A stretch of DNA of 64,000 nt from contig NZ_QLYY01000018.1 of the NCBI RefSeq assembly GCF_003350295.1, forward strand, positions 62,310 through 126,309, written 5' to 3'. Each line of letters starts with the position of its first letter. The stretch's first letter is position 1. Below are positions 60,352 through 64,000 of the stretch, one piece after another. Under the pieces are notes generated by a model that was given only the letters and a program-made list of their open reading frames with translations, made no database searches and had not been told where the DNA came from. This DNA comes from Vibrio tetraodonis (lineage in GTDB: Bacteria; Pseudomonadota; Gammaproteobacteria; Enterobacterales; Vibrionaceae). The position numbers and the translations under genes are program-made.

Positions 60352-62388
60352 ATGTTAGAGTGTGCACAAGCGATAACTCACAACTCAGAATCCAGCATGG
60401 CCTCAGAAACAGCACTCAATGAAACCATCGAGAGACTCATCAAGCAATATAATCAAGGTCAAGTAAATCTGGTATTAAAACAAGCCCAAGTACTGTCTCT
60501 ACAGCATCCCAATAACAGCATGGTTTGGAATATTCTAGGTGTGGCAAGTAAAAGTGTGGGAAACATGGATCAGGCTCTTGAGGCGTTTGAGCAGGTTATC
60601 GACTTATGCCCTGAAAATGTTGGCGGCTATAACAATATAGCTGTCGTCCTGAGAGACAAAGGCAAACCTCAAGAAGCACTTGGGTATTATCAAAAGGCGT
60701 TAGCACTCAAACCTGATTATGCTGAGGCACATAACAATAAGGGCGTGGTACTTAGAGACCTTGGCAATCTAAAAGACGCTGTAAAAGCTTATCAACAAGC
60801 GCTTACAATAAACCCAGATTATGCAGAAGCACATAATAACTTGGGCATTATCTTTCAAGAACAAGGAAAGCTAAAACAAGCGTCGGAATGTTATATGAGG
60901 GCTTTATCACTCAAACCAAACCACGTTGAAGCCTATGATAACTTGGGAGCAGTACTTGAAAAACAAGACAAGCCAGAGCTGGCGGTCACAGCATATCAAA
61001 AAGCCCTCACCTTAGATCCTCACATGGAATCTGCAAGGCTAAAAAAGCTATATCAACAAGCAAGGCTTTGCGACTGGTCCGCCATGAAGGAAGACATATC
61101 CATGGTTGAAACTCTCGGCACTCAAGGTAAAGCCGTCTCTCCTTTCGCAGCACTAACCTTTGAAGACTCACCACTAAGACATCGACTTCGTTCTGAACAA
61201 TTCGTTAAATCCAAACACCTAGTGTGCGATTTACCACAGATAGCCAAGCCGAACCAAAAACCCAGTCGGCTTCGCATTGGCTATTTCAGCGCTGATTTTC
61301 ATGATCACGCCACCATGCATCTCATGTCCAAAGTCTTTGCCCTGCACGACAGAGAAAAGTTCGATGTCTACGCTTATTCTTTTGGCCCTAATACGGGTGA
61401 TAGTACTAGGAAGAAAGCACCTGACTTATTTGATGTTTTTCATGATGTAGCTGAGTTAAGCGACCTAGAGATCGCAAAACTTGCAAGAAAAGATAGGATT
61501 GACATTGCGGTTGATCTAAAAGGCCATACCCGAGATGGACGTTTAGGTATTTTTGCCAAGCGGCCAGCACCATTGCAAATCAGCCATGTTGGCTACCCTG
61601 GCACAATAGGTGCTGATTTTATCGACTATCTCGTCGCCGATTCATACCTTATCCCGCAAGAGCAAAGGCCTCATTATACCGAGAATATTATTTATCTACC
61701 CAACAGCTACCAACCCAATGATAACACTCGCCTAGTCCCCCGATGTTCATCGAATAAACAAGAGTTAGGATTACCAGATAAAGGACTCGTCTTTTGCTGC
61801 TTCAACAGCCCATATAAACTATCCCCCACAGAATTTGATATCTGGATGAGTGTATTAAAAAACGTAAAAGGAAGTGTTCTTTGGCTGTTTAGCGATAATC
61901 TCCATGTACGAAGAAATCTAAAGCAGCATGCCCAGCAAAGAGGTATAAACAGTGAACGCTTGATCTTCGCAAAACCTTTACAACAAGAGGAACATTTAGC
62001 CAGATATCAACATGCTGATATTTTCTTAGATACCTTTAATGTCAATGCCCATACAACGGCAAGCGATGCGCTCTGGGCTGGTGTCCCTGTCATCACCAAA
62101 TCTGGACAAGGCTTTGCTGCCAGAGTATCAGCGAGTTTACTGCATGCCGTGGGACTGCCAGAACTCGTTACCCATACAAACGAAGAGTATCTGCAGGTGA
62201 TTTTGCAACTCGCTAACAACTCTGAAAAACTTGCAGAAATCAAACAAACTCTTGCTAGCCAACCAATGTCAAAGCCATTATTTGATACGGAGCGATACAC
62301 TCAAAATTTAGAAAAAGCTTATATCATGGCTTATCAAGATTATTTTGACCAAAAATCTTACACAGATATCTGGGTGAAGGAACGATAG
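60352..62388 (+). CDS. TPR protein with O-GlcNAc transferase-type (GT41) glycosyltransferase domain
   Basis: A 678-residue soluble protein. About five 34-residue tetratricopeptide repeats fill residues 55-230, with the pattern A-E-A-H-N-N-L-G (KPDYAEAHNN, NPDYAEAHNNLG, KPNHVEAYDNLG). The rest is a GT41 domain like OGT/SPINDLY: LRIGYFSADFHDHATMHLM with the catalytic-type histidine, CCFNSPYKLSP with the lysine that contacts UDP, and HTTASDALWAGVPVIT for sugar-nucleotide binding. It probably adds a sugar to proteins or peptides, with target unknown. The start is uncertain (60352 or 60397, neither with a strong RBS). No flagellin or adhesin lies nearby. It stands alone between ilvI and an acyl-CoA synthetase, with its own terminator. 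Confidence 0.85.
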   Translation: MLECAQAITHNSESSMASETALNETIERLIKQYNQGQVNLVLKQAQVLSLQHPNNSMVWNILGVASKSVGNMDQALEAFEQVIDLCPENVGGYNNIAVVLRDKGKPQEALGYYQKALALKPDYAEAHNNKGVVLRDLGNLKDAVKAYQQALTINPDYAEAHNNLGIIFQEQGKLKQASECYMRALSLKPNHVEAYDNLGAVLEKQDKPELAVTAYQKALTLDPHMESARLKKLYQQARLCDWSAMKEDISMVETLGTQGKAVSPFAALTFEDSPLRHRLRSEQFVKSKHLVCDLPQIAKPNQKPSRLRIGYFSADFHDHATMHLMSKVFALHDREKFDVYAYSFGPNTGDSTRKKAPDLFDVFHDVAELSDLEIAKLARKDRIDIAVDLKGHTRDGRLGIFAKRPAPLQISHVGYPGTIGADFIDYLVADSYLIPQEQRPHYTENIIYLPNSYQPNDNTRLVPRCSSNKQELGLPDKGLVFCCFNSPYKLSPTEFDIWMSVLKNVKGSVLWLFSDNLHVRRNLKQHAQQRGINSERLIFAKPLQQEEHLARYQHADIFLDTFNVNAHTTASDALWAGVPVITKSGQGFAARVSASLLHAVGLPELVTHTNEEYLQVILQLANNSEKLAEIKQTLASQPMSKPLFDTERYTQNLEKAYIMAYQDYFDQKSYTDIWVKER

Positions 62389-62420
62389 TTTATAAGCCCA
62401 AAAAACGTTAAGACAAAACT

Positions 62421-62455
62421 AAAAATCCCTCAAACACAAAGTTTGAGGGATTTTT
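62421..62455. terminator. Bidirectional terminator after the TPR-glycosyltransferase gene
   Basis: AAAAATCCCTCAAAC, loop of five, GTTTGAGGGATTTTT: 15 perfect pairs with U-runs on both strands, separating convergent genes. Confidence 0.93.
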
Positions 62456-62484
62456 AGATTAGCAAGTGTTCATTATTAGGAGAG

Positions 62485-64000
62485 TTATTTTTTCATCACA
62501 TCATCACGGTACATCTCTTCAATCTCATCTTGGTATTTCTCGTTGATGACTTTGCGGCGAAGCTTCTGAGTCGGAGTCAGCTCACCGGCATCCATTGAAA
62601 ACGCTTTAGGTAGCAACTTAAATTTCTTCACCTGCTCAAATTTTGCTAATTCCTTTTGCAGATCATTTACCCTACGTTCAAGCATTTCAACAACTTGGTG
62701 ATGCTTGATCAACTCGATACGATCTTGATACTTAATGTTCAGCTCTTTCGCATACGCTTCAAGGCTATCAAAACAAGGCACAATGAGCGCAGAAACGAAC
62801 TTACGAGTATCAGCAATAATTGCCACTTGTTCAAAAAAGTGATCCTTGCCGATCGTCCCTTCGACAAGCTGAGGGGCGATATATTTACCACCTGATGTTT
62901 TCATTAGCTCTTTAATACGGTCGGTAATAAACACATTACCTTTTTCATCTATGTGTCCCGCGTCTCCGGTTTTTAAAAAACCTTGCTCATCAAATGACTC
63001 TGCCGTTTCTTTGGGCATTTTGTAGTAGCCGCGCATCACCATTGGCCCACGAACTAATATTTCATTATTGGTTCCTATTTTCACTTCAGCGCCTGGCATG
63101 GATGTGCCTATGGATTGTGGCTGGAAACAGCCATCCGCCCAACAAGAGACAGTGGCGGTGGTTTCTGTCATTCCATAGCCCAGCTTTATGTTTATGCCGA
63201 TTGCATGGAAAAAACGGCCAATCGCTTCATCTAATTTGGCCCCGCCGCATGGCATAAAATTGATCTGGCCACCCAGCAAAGCACGCAATTTAGACAACAC
63301 CATACTATCTGCAAGCTGATGAAACTTTCTCAGCATAAAGGAGGGTGCTCTACCCTCTTGATGACACAAGGACATCTTAGCGCCCATATTCACAGCCCAA
63401 GTAAAGAGTAGTTTTTTAGTCATTGGCGCTTTTGATACCTTGTCATGAATGGCAGAAAATATTTTCTCATAGAAACGAGGAACAGCGCACATGACCGTCG
63501 GTTTGATGTCACTCAAAGCTTCACGAACCTGCATTGTATCTTGCAAGTAGCAATTGGTCGCTCCACGGTACAGAGTATAAAAAGTCCAAGCTCGTTCAAA
63601 AACGTGAGATAAAGGAAGAAAGCACAGTGAAACATCATTATGGCTGAGTGTAAGCCTTTTGTCGTGACCTGCGAGTTGCGAGGCGACATTACGATAATCT
63701 AGCATCACACCCTTAGGCTGCCCTGTCGTACCTGAGGTATATATAAGGGTAAGTAAATCATCCAAATTGGCTTCGGCCAAACGCTGCTGAAGTTGTGCCT
63801 TGGGTGGATTTTGAGGACGGCCAACAAACTCTTGCCAAGTGCAAGCAAAGCCAAATTGGCCAAGCTCAATGCCTTCTGACATTGTCACTATCAATTCTAA
63901 TTTAGGACACTGGTCAAAAACGCTGACAGCTGCATCAAACTGAGATTGCTCTCCAACAAATAGGATGCGCACATCAGCATTATCGAGAATATAGCCTGCT
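62485..64000 (-). CDS. Long-chain acyl-CoA synthetase (N-terminus cut by window edge)
   Basis: AMP-binding enzyme that activates fatty acids to acyl-CoA. The frame stays open to the window end ([14 protein letters not shown]), so an apparent GTG start at 63972 is not real; about 505 residues are present and the first part is missing. Adenylate motifs are [18 protein letters not shown] (P-loop-like), [11 protein letters not shown], and [20 protein letters not shown]. The C-terminus has [12 protein letters not shown]. It resembles the AMP-dependent long-chain ligase family (FAA1-type) rather than E. coli FadD, so no symbol is given. It converges on the TPR gene. Confidence 0.92.
   Translation of the reverse strand, partial: AGYILDNADVRILFVGEQSQFDAAVSVFDQCPKLELIVTMSEGIELGQFGFACTWQEFVGRPQNPPKAQLQQRLAEANLDDLLTLIYTSGTTGQPKGVMLDYRNVASQLAGHDKRLTLSHNDVSLCFLPLSHVFERAWTFYTLYRGATNCYLQDTMQVREALSDIKPTVMCAVPRFYEKIFSAIHDKVSKAPMTKKLLFTWAVNMGAKMSLCHQEGRAPSFMLRKFHQLADSMVLSKLRALLGGQINFMPCGGAKLDEAIGRFFHAIGINIKLGYGMTETTATVSCWADGCFQPQSIGTSMPGAEVKIGTNNEILVRGPMVMRGYYKMPKETAESFDEQGFLKTGDAGHIDEKGNVFITDRIKELMKTSGGKYIAPQLVEGTIGKDHFFEQVAIIADTRKFVSALIVPCFDSLEAYAKELNIKYQDRIELIKHHQVVEMLERRVNDLQKELAKFEQVKKFKLLPKAFSMDAGELTPTQKLRRKVINEKYQDEIEEMYRDDVMKK

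Noticed and set aside
62485..63972. A 495-residue complete acyl-CoA synthetase starting at 63972
   Set aside because: The frame stays open to the window edge and the family N-terminus is missing, so the gene is truncated by the window.

Overview
The window is an ordinary stretch of a Vibrio chromosome (Gammaproteobacteria, Vibrionaceae). The grounds are the gene families, the gene order (exeAB next to cca; eno-pyrG-mazG-relA-rlmD; barA; acpS-pdxJ-recO-era-rnc-lepB-lepA-rseCBA-rpoE; nadB; sdhE/ygfX opposite ygfZ; ubiI-ubiH-ygfB opposite zapA-6S RNA-ygfA; rpiA-serA; ilvIH) and protein wording that looks Vibrio-like. The order resembles large-chromosome synteny of V. cholerae as I remember it. 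No rRNA, tRNA, CRISPR array, prophage or complete insertion sequence was seen.

Layout. 1-5 kb: thr operon (thrB cut by the window edge, thrA, attenuator, leader peptide), a small outer-membrane-like protein, rraA and a DUF3293 gene. 5-13 kb: arcA with an FNR box, hldE, glnE, a voltage-gated-type K+ channel and a CYTH-CHAD triphosphatase. 13-16 kb: a Pit phosphate transporter with its DUF47 partner and an SH3/coiled-coil membrane protein. 16-20 kb: exeA-exeB and cca. 19.8-23.4 kb: an AT-rich accessory insert between cca and eno. It holds a two-gene cassette (membrane GAF-like protein plus a Panacea/SocA-like protein) enclosed by imperfect inverted repeats of about 85-95 bp, followed by a DUF2520-like dehydrogenase. 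23.5-43 kb: core housekeeping genes, including the stringent-response gene relA, the BarA sensor, the ribosome/RNA/secretion group and the sigma-E operon with a probable sigma-E autoregulatory promoter. 43-48 kb: nadB, ygfX-sdhE, ygfZ, a YbaK-like deacylase and an orphan terminator that may end a small RNA. 48-55 kb: ubiquinone hydroxylases, zapA, 6S RNA, ygfA, rpiA and serA. 55-58 kb: glpT-glpQ with CRP and GlpR-like sites. 58-64 kb: ilvIH, a TPR/O-GlcNAc-transferase-type protein and a truncated acyl-CoA synthetase.

How the genes work together. Several neighbouring sets form pathways: threonine synthesis under leader-peptide control, phosphate uptake, envelope stress signalling (rpoE-rseABC), ubiquinone hydroxylation, branched-chain amino acid synthesis, and glycerophosphodiester breakdown and uptake. 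The candidate for a little-described system is the inverted-repeat-bounded GAF-membrane/Panacea pair at 19,791-21,815. Its domains and coupled translation suggest a toxin-antitoxin or defence-type module, but its function is an inference.
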